Assembly: GCA_012838385.1 (NCBI GenBank)
Contig: DUPL01000012.1
Span: forward strand, 1-64,000
Direction: 5' to 3'
Length of the DNA: 64,000 bases
Origin: Clostridiaceae bacterium
GTDB lineage: Bacteria; Bacillota; Clostridia; UBA1212; DUPL01
Positions 50,706 to 60,697 of this stretch are shown here, in pieces. The position numbers were made by a program, and so were the translations under genes. The notes beneath the pieces were generated by a model. It ran no database searches. It was not told the origin of the DNA and saw only the letters and a list, made by a program, of their open reading frames with translations. Position 1 is the first letter of the stretch, and each line of letters opens with the position of its first letter.

Positions 50706-51566
50706 TTACCTCGCAATCAACGGTTTAATATGCTCTAACGCTTCATCGACAGTTATTATATCTCTTGGCAAATCAATTCCCTCATCTGCAAGCTCGTTGA
50801 CCAGTGTCGTAATCTGAGGTTGTTCAAGTCCCGCTTCCTTTAATTCTTCCGAACGAATAAAAATCTCCTTCGGCGTCCCCTCCATTATAATCCGGCCATT
50901 GTCTATCAATAATACCCTGTCCGCATTCGTTACCTCATCCATATGATGCGTTATATGGATTATAGTTATCTTGTCTTCCTCATTCAACCTCTTTATAAGG
51001 CTCATTACCTCTTTTCTACCAATCGGATCAAGCATGGCGGTTGCTTCATCAAGCACTATGCACCTCGGCTTCATAGCCAAAATGCCTGCTATTGCGACTC
51101 TCTGCTTTTGGCCTCCTGAAAGATAATGAGGCTCGTTGTGTCTTAGTTCTGTCAGTCCGGTATACTTCAATGCAAACTCTATTCTCTTTATCATTTCTTC
51201 TCTTGGAACACCCAGGTTCTCAGGACCGAATGCTATGTCTTCCTCAACGCTTGTACCTATTATCTGGTTGTCTGGATTCTGAAATACCATACCTACATTT
51301 TGCCTGATTTCATATAGATATTCTTCGTTGGTTGTATCTATGTCCAAAACTGTAACGACACCTTCAGATGGAAATATGAGGGCATTGGCAAGCTTTGCAA
51401 TGGTGGACTTGCCTGAACCATTCCTCCCAATTATAGCGAGGAACTCTCCTTCCTTTACTGAAAAGTTGATACCTGATACAGCATAGTTTTCATAATACGT
51501 GCTGTCTTCCTCATCATTGAAGTCATATGAATAGTATACATTGTCAAAGCTTATAAAATATTCCAT
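50706..51566 (-). CDS. ecfA1: ECF transporter ATPase EcfA1
   Basis: 286 residues. Walker A GRNGSGKST, Q-loop FQNPDNQIIGTSVEEDIAFG, signature LSGGQKQRVAIAG, Walker B CIVLDEATAMLDP. A 12-residue acidic insertion (DFNDEEDSTYYE) follows the first strand. The ATG at 51566 is 5 bases after GGAGG; an adjacent upstream ATG is only 2 bases away. Follows rplQ as in B. subtilis, behind a hairpin terminator. Confidence 0.95.
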   Translation of the reverse strand: MEYFISFDNVYYSYDFNDEEDSTYYENYAVSGINFSVKEGEFLAIIGRNGSGKSTIAKLANALIFPSEGVVTVLDIDTTNEEYLYEIRQNVGMVFQNPDNQIIGTSVEEDIAFGPENLGVPREEMIKRIEFALKYTGLTELRHNEPHYLSGGQKQRVAIAGILAMKPRCIVLDEATAMLDPIGRKEVMSLIKRLNEEDKITIIHITHHMDEVTNADRVLLIDNGRIIMEGTPKEIFIRSEELKEAGLEQPQITTLVNELADEGIDLPRDIITVDEALEHIKPLIAR

Positions 51567-51600
51567 CATTTCCTCCGAAAAAGGTATATACCCAAATATG

Positions 51601-51643
51601 AAAAAGGGAATCATAAAACTTTTGTAGAAGTATTATGAATCCC
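51601..51643 (-). terminator. Terminator after rplQ
   Basis: On the minus strand arms 51643-51633 and 51616-51606 pair over 11 positions with one mismatch, followed by CTTTTTC. It should reduce read-through from the ribosomal operon into ecfA1. Confidence 0.7.
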
Positions 51644-51673
51644 AACAATTCCTTATTGCCTTTTTTGTTTTCC

Positions 51674-52195
51674 TCATATAAGTTCGAGTTTGGCCATTAC
51701 AGAACCGTCGCCGCGCCTTGCATCAAGTTTGTAGATTCTTGTATAACCGCCGCTCTTTCCTTTGTACTGTACAGCTATCTCATCGAACAGCTTGTTGACA
51801 ACGTTAATCTTGTTTCCTTCTTCATCCTTTGGCTGATATATCCAGGCAATTGCCTTTCTTCTTGCCGCAAGTCTTGAAGGATTGTCAACTCTTACAAGCT
51901 CGGTTGTGATTTCTCTTTCTCTAACTCTGTATTCACGACCATTCTTCGACTTAACTACGGTTGTTATTGGCTTTCCTTTGCCGTCTACTTTTACCCTGCT
52001 AACTGTAGCCTGTTTTGTAGTAAAGTTATCGGCTTCTTTTACTGCAGCAGCGATCAGTTTCTCAGCAATGCTCTGTACCTCTTTTGCTCTTGTCACAGTG
52101 GTAACTATTGAGCCGTGTTGGAGCAAGGCGGTAACGAGACCTCTTAACATAGCCTTCCTCTGATCAGTAGGACGCCCAAGTTTTCTATATCCCAT
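51674..52195 (-). CDS. rplQ: 50S ribosomal protein L17, long form
   Basis: 173 residues; most L17 proteins have 115-130. The N-terminal MGYRKLGRPTDQRKAML and C-terminal GGYTRIYKLDARRGD blocks are normal. About 50 extra residues are inserted between KLIAAAVKEADN and LAARRKAIAWIY (about 63-112), rich in Lys, Arg, Val and Thr. The insertion is in frame and compositionally like a ribosomal extension. Last gene of the ribosomal run. Confidence 0.96.
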   Translation of the reverse strand: MGYRKLGRPTDQRKAMLRGLVTALLQHGSIVTTVTRAKEVQSIAEKLIAAAVKEADNFTTKQATVSRVKVDGKGKPITTVVKSKNGREYRVREREITTELVRVDNPSRLAARRKAIAWIYQPKDEEGNKINVVNKLFDEIAVQYKGKSGGYTRIYKLDARRGDGSVMAKLELI

Positions 52196-52217
52196 TAATT
52201 ATTCCCTCCCTAGATTT

Positions 52218-53174
52218 CTACTCTTCGCTGGATTTAAGTGAAAGTCCGAGAGAAACAAGCTTTGCAACTACCTCCTCTAGAGACTTTCTACCCAAGTTGC
52301 GAACTTTCATCATATCTTCTTCTGTTTTGTTTACAAGATCTCCTACAGTATTTACTGCAGCTCTCTTCAAACAGTTGTATGATCTGACAGACAGATCAAG
52401 TTCTTCTATGTTCATCTCAAGAATTTTCTCTTTCTTGGATGCAGCAGTATCTTCAACAGGCTCTTCTTCTTCCTCTTCCTGCTGTGTCAGGTTGACAAAT
52501 AGACTGAGTTGTTCAGTAAGAATCTTGGCACTAAGACTGATTGCCTCATCGGGCATCAAGGCTCCGTTTGTCCACACTTCCAAGGTCAACTTGTCAAAGT
52601 CTGTAACATTGCCTACACGAGTGTCTTCTACAAAGAAGTTTACTTTTTTCACAGGGGTAAAAATAGAATCAATCGGAATGTCTCCAAAAGCCTGATTGGG
52701 CATCTTGTTCTTTATCGCTGGTTTCCAACCTGTGCCGTTCTCCACTATCATCTCAATATACAGTCTGCCTTTTCCACTAAGCGTTGCAATGTGATGATCT
52801 GGGTTCAAAATCTCTACATCGGAATCACATTTGATATCTCCTGCAGTTACGATTCCCTGTTCGCTGCTGTCGATATATACAACTTTTCTTTCATTGGTAT
52901 GAAGCTTTACAGCTATCTCCTTGATGTTCAATATGATTTCCGTTAAGTCTTCCACCACACCATCTATGGTAGAGAACTCATGCAGGGCACCTTCAACTTT
53001 AACAGTTGTGACAGCGGAACCTGGTAGAGAAGAAAGTAAAATCCTTCTTAACGAATTACCTAAGGTAGTTCCGTACCCTCTTTCCAAAGGTTCAACGACA
53101 AAAACGCCTTTTATGCCTTCAGGAGTCTCTTCCGTTGAAACATTCTCAATTCTTGGCTTTACAAATTCATTCAT
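52218..53174 (-). CDS. rpoA: RNA polymerase alpha subunit
   Basis: 318 residues. Alpha N-terminal domain (about 1-230) with [20 protein letters not shown], an acidic linker (about 238-255, run of Glu), and the C-terminal domain with [14 protein letters not shown] that contacts UP elements and activators. It follows rpsD and precedes rplQ in the usual alpha-operon order. Confidence 0.98.
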   Translation of the reverse strand: MNEFVKPRIENVSTEETPEGIKGVFVVEPLERGYGTTLGNSLRRILLSSLPGSAVTTVKVEGALHEFSTIDGVVEDLTEIILNIKEIAVKLHTNERKVVYIDSSEQGIVTAGDIKCDSDVEILNPDHHIATLSGKGRLYIEMIVENGTGWKPAIKNKMPNQAFGDIPIDSIFTPVKKVNFFVEDTRVGNVTDFDKLTLEVWTNGALMPDEAISLSAKILTEQLSLFVNLTQQEEEEEEPVEDTAASKKEKILEMNIEELDLSVRSYNCLKRAAVNTVGDLVNKTEEDMMKVRNLGRKSLEEVVAKLVSLGLSLKSSEE

Positions 53175-53200
53175 GATTTTACCCTCCCTGGAAAAATTTA

Positions 53201-53827
53201 TTACTTACTGTACAACTCAACAATCAAGTGCTCCTGAATTTCTACATCCAAATCTTCTTTCGTTGGAACTCCAACTACTGTTGCAGTCAATTTGTCACTG
53301 TCAAAGTCCAGCCAGTTAGGAACTGTACGTCCTGAAGTAATATCCAAAACCTCTTCGATTCTCTTGGTTCCTCTGCTTTGTTCAGCAAGGGCAACAACAT
53401 CATTTACAGACAGCAAATATGATGGAATATTAACTCTTCTTCCATTAACCGTAATATGTCCATGTCTTACAAGCTGCCTTGCTTCCGCTCTTGACGTACC
53501 CAATCCCATGCGGTATACAACGTTGTCAAGTCTTGATTCCAATATAGCAAGCAGATTTTCACCGGTAACACCTGATTGTTTGCTGGCTTTATCAAAATAG
53601 TTGCGGAACTGTTTTTCGAGTACGCCATAAATTCTTCTGGCCTTCTGCTTTTCACGCAACTGAAGTCCGTATTCACTCATCTTCTTTCTTGCTCTTCCGT
53701 GCTGTCCAGGTGCATACTCTCTGCGTGCAACTGGGCATTTATCTGTATAACACTTTTCACCTTTAAGGAAAAGTTTTTGACCTTCTCGTCTACAAAGTCT
53801 GCAAACTGCATCCGTATATCTCGCCAT
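53201..53827 (-). CDS. rpsD: 30S ribosomal protein S4
   Basis: 208 residues. Primary assembly protein. This copy is the zinc-binding form: Cys9, Cys12 and a KCYTDKCP segment give four Cys near the N-terminus. The S4 RNA-binding domain carries [20 protein letters not shown]. Placed between rpsK and rpoA. Confidence 0.98.
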   Translation of the reverse strand: MARYTDAVCRLCRREGQKLFLKGEKCYTDKCPVARREYAPGQHGRARKKMSEYGLQLREKQKARRIYGVLEKQFRNYFDKASKQSGVTGENLLAILESRLDNVVYRMGLGTSRAEARQLVRHGHITVNGRRVNIPSYLLSVNDVVALAEQSRGTKRIEEVLDITSGRTVPNWLDFDSDKLTATVVGVPTKEDLDVEIQEHLIVELYSK

Positions 53828-53845
53828 TAAATATCTACACCTCCG

Positions 53846-54244
53846 TTATACTCTTCTTCTCTTTGGCGGTCTGCACCCGTTGTGAGGAATTGGAGTCTCG
53901 TCCTTAATCACACTGATTTCCAGACCTGCAGCTTGCAATGCTCTAATTGCAGCCTCACGACCAGATCCTGGTCCTCTAACAAGAACTTCAACTGTCTTCA
54001 AACCATGTTCCATCGCAGCTCTTGCAGCGGTATCAGCAGCTGATTGTGCCGCAAACGGAGTGCTCTTTTTAGATCCTCTAAATCCCAATTGTCCGGCACT
54101 AGCCCATGACAATGTATTTCCCTGCTTGTCTGAGATAGTTACTATGGTGTTGTTGAAGCTTGAACGGATGTGCGCAATACCGTGTTCAACGTTTTTGCGT
54201 TCTCTTCTTTTTACTCTGCTTCTCTTAGCTGTTTTTACTGCCAT
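53846..54244 (-). CDS. rpsK: 30S ribosomal protein S11
   Basis: 132 residues. [28 protein letters not shown] and the ending PPKRRRV are diagnostic. Part of the 30S platform. Standard rpsM-rpsK-rpsD order. Confidence 0.98.
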   Translation of the reverse strand: MAVKTAKRSRVKRRERKNVEHGIAHIRSSFNNTIVTISDKQGNTLSWASAGQLGFRGSKKSTPFAAQSAADTAARAAMEHGLKTVEVLVRGPGSGREAAIRALQAAGLEISVIKDETPIPHNGCRPPKRRRV

Positions 54245-54263
54245 GCTTTAGTCAAACCTCCCA

Positions 54264-54632
54264 TTACTTTCTCTTGCCTGCTACGGTCTTTGCAGGACCT
54301 TTACGGGTTCTTGCATTAGTCTTGGTCCTTTGACCACGCACAGGAAGTCCCATCCTGTGTCTTCTACCTCTGTAACATCCAATTTCCATGAGACGTTTGA
54401 TATTAAGATTTACCTCTCTGCGAACATCACCTTCAACGTGGTATTCTTTATCTATAACATCTCTTAAACTATTTACTTCTTCATCAGTCAGATCTCTGAC
54501 TCTTGTATCGGGGCTAATACCGGTTTTGTTAAGGATTTCTTTTGCAGTTGATCTGCCAATACCGTATATATATGTCAACCCGATTTCAATTCGCTTGTCT
54601 CTTGGCAAGTCTACACCTGCTATACGAGCCAT
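54264..54632 (-). CDS. rpsM: 30S ribosomal protein S13
   Basis: 122 residues starting [14 protein letters not shown]. The helix-two-turn-helix [11 protein letters not shown] and the basic C-terminal tail [15 protein letters not shown] are normal. S13 contacts the P-site tRNA and S19. The ATG at 54632 is used; upstream codons would shift it beyond its ribosome binding site GGAGG. Confidence 0.97.
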   Translation of the reverse strand: MARIAGVDLPRDKRIEIGLTYIYGIGRSTAKEILNKTGISPDTRVRDLTDEEVNSLRDVIDKEYHVEGDVRREVNLNIKRLMEIGCYRGRRHRMGLPVRGQRTKTNARTRKGPAKTVAGKRK

Positions 54633-54691
54633 TAAAGAAAACACCTCCAAATAATTTTACAATAAATATAGAATAATAATAAATATATAAT

Positions 54692-54739
54692 AACACATTA
54701 GACATGAAATTTCTTTCATGCAGCCGCTTCCAATGTGAT
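54692..54739 (-). other. Structured element between rpmJ and rpsM
   Basis: CATGAAA/TTTCATG hairpin (54720-54703) with a 4-base loop, enclosed by a CACATT/AATGTG helix (54737-54732 with 54699-54694). It lies in the 115-base gap before rpsM, the largest gap in the ribosomal cluster here. It could be a regulatory leader or a processing site. Confidence 0.4.
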
Positions 54740-54747
54740 TATTTTAC

Positions 54748-54864
54748 CTAGCCTTGTTTCTGCTTGTGCTTTGGATAAGCAGTACAGATAACCATTACTT
54801 TTCCTTTTCTCTTTATAACCTTGCATTTGTCACAAATGGGTTTTACTGATGGTCTTACCTTCAT
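54748..54864 (-). CDS. rpmJ: 50S ribosomal protein L36
   Basis: 38 residues, [19 protein letters not shown] then [19 protein letters not shown]. The zinc ligands Cys11, Cys14, Cys27 and a late His are in place, so this is the C+ form. The ATG at 54864 has AGGAGG 9 bases upstream. Between infA and rpsM, as usual. Confidence 0.97.
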   Translation of the reverse strand: MKVRPSVKPICDKCKVIKRKGKVMVICTAYPKHKQKQG

Positions 54865-54885
54865 TAAAACAAACCTCCTTTAAAG

Positions 54886-55101
54886 CTACTTGCGCCATGT
54901 TATTCTGCCACGACTGAGGTCATAGGGGCTAATTTCCACAGTTACCCTGTCGCCTTGCAGAATACGTATATAGTTAGTCCTTAACTTTCCGGATATGTGC
55001 GCAGTTACCACGTGTCCGTTGTCAAGGGTTACCTTGAAAAAACAGTTTGGAAGTACATCTGTTACTGTACCTTCAACTTCAATTACATCTTCTTTTGACA
55101 A
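54886..55101 (-). CDS. infA: Translation initiation factor IF-1
   Basis: 71 residues, a single S1-like OB fold. [23 protein letters not shown] and [18 protein letters not shown] are diagnostic. It lies 12 bases after map with no intervening KOW-domain gene. Confidence 0.98.
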   Translation of the reverse strand: MSKEDVIEVEGTVTDVLPNCFFKVTLDNGHVVTAHISGKLRTNYIRILQGDRVTVEISPYDLSRGRITWRK

Positions 55102-55113
55102 ATTACACTCCTC

Positions 55114-55881
55114 CTATTTATATAGTGTAGTTAGTATTGGTTCATTATCTGTAATAATTACAGTATTTTCATAATGAGCAGAAAATTTGCCATCCGCCGT
55201 CAATACAGTCCAATGATCGGATGCCATTCTAATATTACTCATACCAGCATTCACCATTGGCTCTATTGCCAGTGACATGCCGGAAACCAACCTAGGTCCT
55301 GGAATCCGTGACCTATAATTTGGAATTTCCGGCCCCTCATGCAATTCTTTCCCAATTCCATGACCGGTAAACTCCCTAACCACGGAAAATCCGTTTTTTT
55401 CTACATAATCCTGAATGTTTCCGGATATATCTATTATACGGTTGCCCGTATATGCTTTCTTGATACCCTCAAAGAAGCTGTTTTGGGTTACTTCTATCAA
55501 TCTTAAAGCTTCTTCGGAACATTTGCCTACAGGATAAGTCCTTGCTGCATCGCCATGATAGCCATTGTATAGTGCTCCAACATCAATGCTGATTATGTCT
55601 CCTTCTTTCAGTACCCTGTTGCCAGGTATACCATGAATCACCTCGTCATTTATCGAGGTACAGATTGCTGCTGGAAACGGCTTTGCGCGGTGCGAGCCCT
55701 TAACTCCTTTAAAAGAGGGAAAAGCACCACACTTTATTATATAATTTGTAGCAATTCTGTCAAGTTCTTTTGTAGTAATTCCTGGTTCTACCTTCTCTTT
55801 AAGCAGTTCCAGAACCTCAAAAACTATTCTGCCTGCAGTTTTCATTTGTTCGATTTCATACCTTGTTTTGATATTAATCAT
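55114..55881 (-). CDS. map: Methionine aminopeptidase, type I
   Basis: Removes the N-terminal Met from new proteins. 255 residues. Metal ligands lie in SIDVGALYNGYHGDAARTY, the FTGHGIGKELHEGPEIPN block and AIEPMVNAG. It overlaps adk by four bases. Confidence 0.97.
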   Translation of the reverse strand: MINIKTRYEIEQMKTAGRIVFEVLELLKEKVEPGITTKELDRIATNYIIKCGAFPSFKGVKGSHRAKPFPAAICTSINDEVIHGIPGNRVLKEGDIISIDVGALYNGYHGDAARTYPVGKCSEEALRLIEVTQNSFFEGIKKAYTGNRIIDISGNIQDYVEKNGFSVVREFTGHGIGKELHEGPEIPNYRSRIPGPRLVSGMSLAIEPMVNAGMSNIRMASDHWTVLTADGKFSAHYENTVIITDNEPILTTLYK

Positions 55882-56525
55882 TTTGTTATGTCTATTGCCT
55901 CCAATATGTTCTTAAGCGTTTGCTCATAACTTTCCATACCTTTTGCGTTTCTCAATATTTTCCGTGCAGCGTAATAGTTTAACAAAGGCTCGGTTTGATT
56001 ATGATATGATATGAATCTCTCTTTGATTATCTCTATCTTATCATCATCTCTTTTCACCAATTTACCACCACACTTAGGACAAGTGTCGTTCTTAACGCAG
56101 GTCTGAGACAAGCTGAATGTGCTCTTGCATTGAGAGCAAACCCTTCTTGACAACAACCTTTGTATCAATACATCCTCTTCAACAAGAATGTTGACTACAT
56201 AATCAACCTTCCTGTTCTTTCCCTCAAGAAACTTGTCAAGCTCTTCAGCCTGAACAAGAGTTCTTGGAAAACCATCCAGAATGAAACCATCATCACAATC
56301 TTCTTTGCTTAATCTGTCTTTTACTATGGACATTGTGATTTCATCCGGCACCAACATACCTTTGGAAATATACTTATCTGCTACAATACCCAGTTCGGTT
56401 TGTTGGGAGATATTATCTCTAAAAATATCACCTGTAGATATATGAGGTATGTTCAGCATCTCTGATAGTTTCTTTGCATGTGTTCCCTTACCTGCACCTG
56501 GTGCTCCAACAAAAATAATATTCAC
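55878..56525 (-). CDS. adk: Adenylate kinase
   Basis: 215 residues. Walker A GAPGAGKGTHA at the N-terminus. The LID contains a zinc site with two CxxC pairs (CSQC and CPKC), as in many Gram-positive enzymes. Equilibrates AMP, ADP and ATP. Between secY and map, overlapping map. Confidence 0.97.
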   Translation of the reverse strand: MNIIFVGAPGAGKGTHAKKLSEMLNIPHISTGDIFRDNISQQTELGIVADKYISKGMLVPDEITMSIVKDRLSKEDCDDGFILDGFPRTLVQAEELDKFLEGKNRKVDYVVNILVEEDVLIQRLLSRRVCSQCKSTFSLSQTCVKNDTCPKCGGKLVKRDDDKIEIIKERFISYHNQTEPLLNYYAARKILRNAKGMESYEQTLKNILEAIDITK

Positions 56526-56552
56526 TGCCAGACCTCATTTCTTTTCAACATT

Positions 56553-56581
56553 CATGAGAGTTTAGCAAGTAAACTCCCATG
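56553..56581. other. Intergenic hairpin between secY and adk
   Basis: Arms CATGAGAGTTTA (56553-56564) and TAAACTCCCATG (56570-56581) give a 12-bp stem with one G-U pair and a 5-base loop. No T tract follows on the minus strand, so it is not a terminator. It could be an RNA-processing or regulatory element. Confidence 0.45.
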
Positions 56582-56594
56582 AAATTAAGTTCTA

Positions 56595-57920
56595 TTACTC
56601 CAAGAATCCTTTGTAATGTCTCATCAACATCTGTGATTCGAGCTGTCTTACTGTTTCAAGTGCAACACCAACCAGAATCAACACTGTGGTTCCTCCAAAC
56701 CAGAGATTCAAACTTCCCAAATTCTTGTAGAACAGTGACGAAACCTTCTGCAAAAAGCTTGGCAAAACTGCCAGTGCTGCGAGGAAGAAAGCACCAAATG
56801 TTGTTATCTTTCTGGATGAATTCTTTATGAATTCTACAGTTGGTCGTCCTGGCCTCAAGCCTGGAATGAATCCACCATTCTTCTTCAGGTTGTTTGCTAT
56901 GTCTACAGGATCGAAATATACCATGTTGTAGAAAAATGTAAAAGCAACAATCAGAACAGCATACAGAAGCAAATACCACCATGAGTTGTTGAAATTATTC
57001 AACCAAGTGTCAAATTTCGAACCCCTTGCAGTAAACGCAACAATTGTTGCTGGGAACTGTAGCATTGACATTGCAAAGATTATTGGTAGTACGCCGGAAG
57101 AATTGACTCTAAGGGGTATGTGAGTATTCTGTCCACCATAGATTTTTCTTCCTACAACCCTCTTTGCATATTGTACTGGTATTCTACGCTCTCCGCCTTC
57201 CATCCATACAACCGCCATAATGACAGCCAGGAACACAATCAAGATTGCCAATACTATTACTATTCTCAATACCAAGTGTAATCCAGCAAGAATTTCCTTG
57301 CCTGAGAGCAATCCATAAAGCATCCTTGCAGCACTTGGAGCGTTTGCAACAATACCAGCAAAAATAATCATTGATATTCCATTTCCAATACCTACCTCAG
57401 TAATCTTTTCTCCCAGCCATACAAGTATTGCGGTACCTGTGGTGAAAGAAATAACAATAAGCAGGAAAGTAAATGCGGATGAAATAAAGCTGTTGCCAAT
57501 TGTTATTGTAAATCCTTCAACCTGGATGTAGAGCATGATTGCCTGGAAAAGCCCTAAACCCAAAGCAACGTATCTTGTTATCCTAGTTATAACCTTTCTG
57601 CCTTCCTGTCCTTCCTTCTGCAGTTTCTCAAGAGCAGGAATGGCAACGGTCAAAAGCTGCATGATAATGGAAGCGTTGATGTATGGTGATATACCCATGG
57701 CAAAAATGGATATGTTTCTAAAAGCGCTTCCTGTCAACAGATCCATAAATTTGAAAAGACCGTTCCCGGCAAGCGATGTCAAAGCATCCGCTTCCAAGCC
57801 GGGAATAGCTATAAAGCATCCAATTCTAAAGATTACGACGAGCAATAGTGTCATATAAATCTTTTTTCTTAATTCGGGAATTTTAAAAGCGTTGACTACA
57901 ATAGTGAATAAACTCTTCAA
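56595..57920 (-). CDS. secY: Preprotein translocase subunit SecY
   Basis: Channel subunit of the Sec translocon. 441 residues with ten membrane helices, the plug region GLEADALTSLAGNGLFKFMD and the cytosolic loop WMEGGERRIPVQYAKRVVGRK. The usual rplO-secY-adk-map order. Confidence 0.97.
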   Translation of the reverse strand: MKSLFTIVVNAFKIPELRKKIYMTLLLVVIFRIGCFIAIPGLEADALTSLAGNGLFKFMDLLTGSAFRNISIFAMGISPYINASIIMQLLTVAIPALEKLQKEGQEGRKVITRITRYVALGLGLFQAIMLYIQVEGFTITIGNSFISSAFTFLLIVISFTTGTAILVWLGEKITEVGIGNGISMIIFAGIVANAPSAARMLYGLLSGKEILAGLHLVLRIVIVLAILIVFLAVIMAVVWMEGGERRIPVQYAKRVVGRKIYGGQNTHIPLRVNSSGVLPIIFAMSMLQFPATIVAFTARGSKFDTWLNNFNNSWWYLLLYAVLIVAFTFFYNMVYFDPVDIANNLKKNGGFIPGLRPGRPTVEFIKNSSRKITTFGAFFLAALAVLPSFLQKVSSLFYKNLGSLNLWFGGTTVLILVGVALETVRQLESQMLMRHYKGFLE

Positions 57921-57921
57921 T

Positions 57922-58365
57922 TTATATCACCTCAGCCTTTCCCCCTATGCTCTCAATCTTCTCAGCTGCAGTCTTTGAGTACTTAGCAGCTCTAACGGTC
58001 AACTTCTTTTCAAGTTCACCAGTTCCGAGAACACACAAGCCGTCATGCTCTTTCTTGATAAGGCCTGCTTCAATAAGTTCCTTTGCACTTACTACGCTGC
58101 CATCTTCGAATATATTCAAGTCTTCGACATTGACTTCAGCATAAACCTTTGCAAATCTTTTGTTATTGAAACCGCGCTTTGGTATCCTTCTATAAAGAGG
58201 TGTCTGACCGCCTTCAAAGCCAGGTCTTACTCCACCACCAGAACGTGCCTTTTGACCCTTATGGCCTCTACCAGCTGTTTTTCCGTTTCCAGAACCATGT
58301 CCTCTTCCTTTTCTGAAAGCTTTAGTTGTAGAACCACTTGCAGGTCTTAACTCACCAAGTTTCAT
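57922..58365 (-). CDS. rplO: 50S ribosomal protein L15
   Basis: 147 residues. Basic Gly-rich N-terminal arm [20 protein letters not shown] and [15 protein letters not shown] are diagnostic. It lies one base before secY and after rpmD. Confidence 0.98.
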   Translation of the reverse strand: MKLGELRPASGSTTKAFRKGRGHGSGNGKTAGRGHKGQKARSGGGVRPGFEGGQTPLYRRIPKRGFNNKRFAKVYAEVNVEDLNIFEDGSVVSAKELIEAGLIKKEHDGLCVLGTGELEKKLTVRAAKYSKTAAEKIESIGGKAEVI

Positions 58366-58378
58366 TACTCACACCTCC

Positions 58379-58552
58379 TTAGATCTCTTCAACTTTTACT
58401 AAGTGATTAACCTTCTGTATCATTCCTCTGATTTGAGGATTATCCTTATGTGTGACAGAACTACCTGTCTTTCTTAATCCTAACGCTCTAACGGTAGCAA
58501 CCTGCTTTTTATTCGAACCGGTAGTGCTTCTTACTAATGTTATCTTAAGCAT
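58379..58552 (-). CDS. rpmD: 50S ribosomal protein L30
   Basis: 57 residues starting [17 protein letters not shown]. The ferredoxin-like fold and [24 protein letters not shown] match L30. The ATG at 58552 is 6 bases after a GGGGG site; an adjacent ATG at 58555 is less well spaced. Confidence 0.96.
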   Translation of the reverse strand: MLKITLVRSTTGSNKKQVATVRALGLRKTGSSVTHKDNPQIRGMIQKVNHLVKVEEI

Positions 58553-58562
58553 CATAATCCCC

Positions 58563-59063
58563 CTATTCAAGAATTTCATCTACAGTCTTACCGCGAAGTT
58601 TGGCAACCTCTTCCACTGTGACAAGCTGCTTAAGAGCTTCAATTGTTGCATATACGATGTTTATCTGATTGGGAGAACCCAAGGATTTGGTCCTAATGTC
58701 CCTAATACCCGCAAGCTCACATACCGCTCTTACAGGGCCGCCTGCTATAACTCCGCTACCTTCGCTAGCTGGTTTGAGCAGAACCTTGGCTGCTCCAAAT
58801 TTTCCTATAATCTCATGAGGGATCGTAGTATTAACCATAGGAACCTTGATAATATTCTTTCTGGCTTTCTCAGCACCTTTACGAATAGCGTCAGCTACTT
58901 CGTTTGCCTTGCCCAGTGCAGCACCTACATGTCCTTGTCCGTCTCCGACAACAACAAGAGCACTCCATCTGAAATTACGACCACCTTTGACAACCTTGGT
59001 AACCTTACCAAGATGGACAAGTTTTTCAGTAAATTTCTTTTCGTCTATATTCATATGTTCCAT
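58563..59063 (-). CDS. rpsE: 30S ribosomal protein S5
   Basis: 166 residues. The S5 double-stranded-RNA-binding-like domain has [21 protein letters not shown]; the loop [16 protein letters not shown] and [17 protein letters not shown] follow. S5 is part of mRNA unwinding and ribosome fidelity. The ATG at 59063 has GGGGAGG 8 bases upstream; the longer frame would overlap rplR. Confidence 0.97.
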   Translation of the reverse strand: MEHMNIDEKKFTEKLVHLGKVTKVVKGGRNFRWSALVVVGDGQGHVGAALGKANEVADAIRKGAEKARKNIIKVPMVNTTIPHEIIGKFGAAKVLLKPASEGSGVIAGGPVRAVCELAGIRDIRTKSLGSPNQINIVYATIEALKQLVTVEEVAKLRGKTVDEILE

Positions 59064-59082
59064 TCCATAATCCTCCCCGTTA

Positions 59083-59451
59083 TTAGAAGTCCAGACCAGC
59101 TTCTCTTGCCGCTTCTGCCAAACCTGCAACTCTGCCGTGGTAAACGTATCCGCCGCGGTCAAATACAACCGTTGTTATGCCCTGCGCCTTTGCTCTCTCT
59201 GCAATCAGCGTACCGACAGCTTTTGCGGCTTCTACATTTCCAAAAGACTCGAACTTATCTCTGATGGATTTGTCCAATGTAGAAGCAGAAACCAATGTTC
59301 TTCCGGTTGTGTCATCTATTATCTGAGCATACACATGAGACAAACTTCTATAAACATTTAATCTCGGACGCTCGGGGGTACCAAAGACTTTCTTTCTGAC
59401 GCGATCATGTCTTCTTTTGCGTATATCATTTCTACTCATTTTTCTTGTCAT
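59083..59451 (-). CDS. rplR: 50S ribosomal protein L18
   Basis: 122 residues. Binds 5S rRNA with L5 and L25. [20 protein letters not shown] and the final [23 protein letters not shown] are diagnostic. In the spc-operon order rplF-rplR-rpsE. Confidence 0.98.
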   Translation of the reverse strand: MTRKMSRNDIRKRRHDRVRKKVFGTPERPRLNVYRSLSHVYAQIIDDTTGRTLVSASTLDKSIRDKFESFGNVEAAKAVGTLIAERAKAQGITTVVFDRGGYVYHGRVAGLAEAAREAGLDF

Positions 59452-59471
59452 TATAGTCTCACTCCTTCTTA

Positions 59472-60017
59472 CTACTTACCTGAGCCGGACTTGCCTTCTT
59501 TACGTCTGATGACTTCATCAGAGTACTTGATACCTTTACCCTTGTAAGGCTCTGGTTTCCTCTTGCTTCTTATCTTGGCAGCAAACTCACCAACGGCCTG
59601 CTTGTCGGCACCCTTGACAATTATTCTGTTGGCAGCTGGCACTTCCACTGTAATACCTTCTGGTTCTTCCATTTCAATAGGATGTGAATAACCTAGGTTC
59701 AATACGAGTTTGTTGCCTTGCTTTGCGGCTCTATATCCAACACCGTTTATCTCCAATGTTTTTTCAAATCCCTTTGTTACTCCTTCAATCATATTGAAAA
59801 TAAGAGTTCTGGTCAATCCATGAAGTGAACGGTCAAACTTTTCATCCGATGAACGCTCAACAATAATATTGTTGTCCTCAATCTTTATAGAAATGTTAGG
59901 ATGAAACTTGTTTTCCAATGACCCTTTGGGTCCTTTAACCTGAACTACATTTCCATTGGATAGAGTTACATTTACTCCGTCCGGAATTGCAACAGGTTTC
60001 TTTCCTATTCTCGACAT
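59472..60017 (-). CDS. rplF: 50S ribosomal protein L6
   Basis: 181 residues beginning [15 protein letters not shown], with two related alpha/beta domains and the ending [21 protein letters not shown]6 supports the factor-binding region. The ATG at 60017 has GGAGG 7 bases upstream; the extended frame is not real. Confidence 0.98.
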   Translation of the reverse strand: MSRIGKKPVAIPDGVNVTLSNGNVVQVKGPKGSLENKFHPNISIKIEDNNIIVERSSDEKFDRSLHGLTRTLIFNMIEGVTKGFEKTLEINGVGYRAAKQGNKLVLNLGYSHPIEMEEPEGITVEVPAANRIIVKGADKQAVGEFAAKIRSKRKPEPYKGKGIKYSDEVIRRKEGKSGSGK

Positions 60018-60073
60018 TTTCTTTCCTCCGATCTTAAAATTATGAACAATCCAATTGTCCTTTTCAGATTTTC

Positions 60074-60472
60074 TTACCAAACGTAAGCCAGAACTTCTCC
60101 GCCTACGCCAAGCTTTCTTGCTTTCTTATCCGTCATAATACCCTTCGATGTTGAAACTATTGCGATTCCAAGTCCACCCAAAACTCTGGGCAATTCGTCC
60201 TTCTTAGCATACACTCTTAAGCCGGGTTTACTTATTCTCTTTATTCCGGAGATAACATGCTTTTTCGTAGGAGTATACTTCAGAGTTATTCTTAGAATTC
60301 CCTGTCTCCCATCATCGATTTTAACTACTTCCCTTATATATCCTTCTTCCAACAAAATGTCGGCAATTGAAGCCTTAACCTTAGACGAAGGGATATCAAC
60401 GGTTTCGTGTTTTGCACTGCCTGCATTTCTGATACGTGTCAGCATATCAGCTATAACATCTGTCACTTGCAT
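60074..60472 (-). CDS. rpsH: 30S ribosomal protein S8
   Basis: 132 residues. [21 protein letters not shown] and the C-terminal [20 protein letters not shown] are diagnostic. In B. subtilis and others S8 binds 16S rRNA and can repress the spc operon. Confidence 0.98.
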   Translation of the reverse strand: MQVTDVIADMLTRIRNAGSAKHETVDIPSSKVKASIADILLEEGYIREVVKIDDGRQGILRITLKYTPTKKHVISGIKRISKPGLRVYAKKDELPRVLGGLGIAIVSTSKGIMTDKKARKLGVGGEVLAYVW

Positions 60473-60496
60473 ATTTGCTGCCTCCTTCTTTATAGC

Positions 60497-60682
60497 CTAC
60501 CAGCTTGATTTCTTTACACCGGGTATCTGGCCTTTATACGCTAACTCTCTAAAGCATATACGGCATATGCCGAACTTCCTTAAATACGCACGAGGACGTC
60601 CGCAAAGTTGACACCTGTTGTATGCTCTGGTTGAATACTTGGGTTCTCTTTTTTGTTTTATTTTCATTGATTCTTTTGCCAC
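60497..60682 (-). CDS. rpsN: 30S ribosomal protein S14, type Z
   Basis: 61 residues, short zinc-binding form with CQLC and CRIC pairs. The start is a GTG at 60682 with GGGAGG 8 bases upstream, giving [17 protein letters not shown], the usual N-terminus; an upstream TTG is not needed. Confidence 0.97.
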   Translation of the reverse strand: MAKESMKIKQKREPKYSTRAYNRCQLCGRPRAYLRKFGICRICFRELAYKGQIPGVKKSSW

Positions 60683-60697
60683 AATCAATACCTCCCG

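Noticed and set aside
58452-59264. 270-codon plus-strand frame opposite rpmD, rpsE and rplR
   Set aside because: It is a shadow of three ribosomal protein genes and has no coding support.
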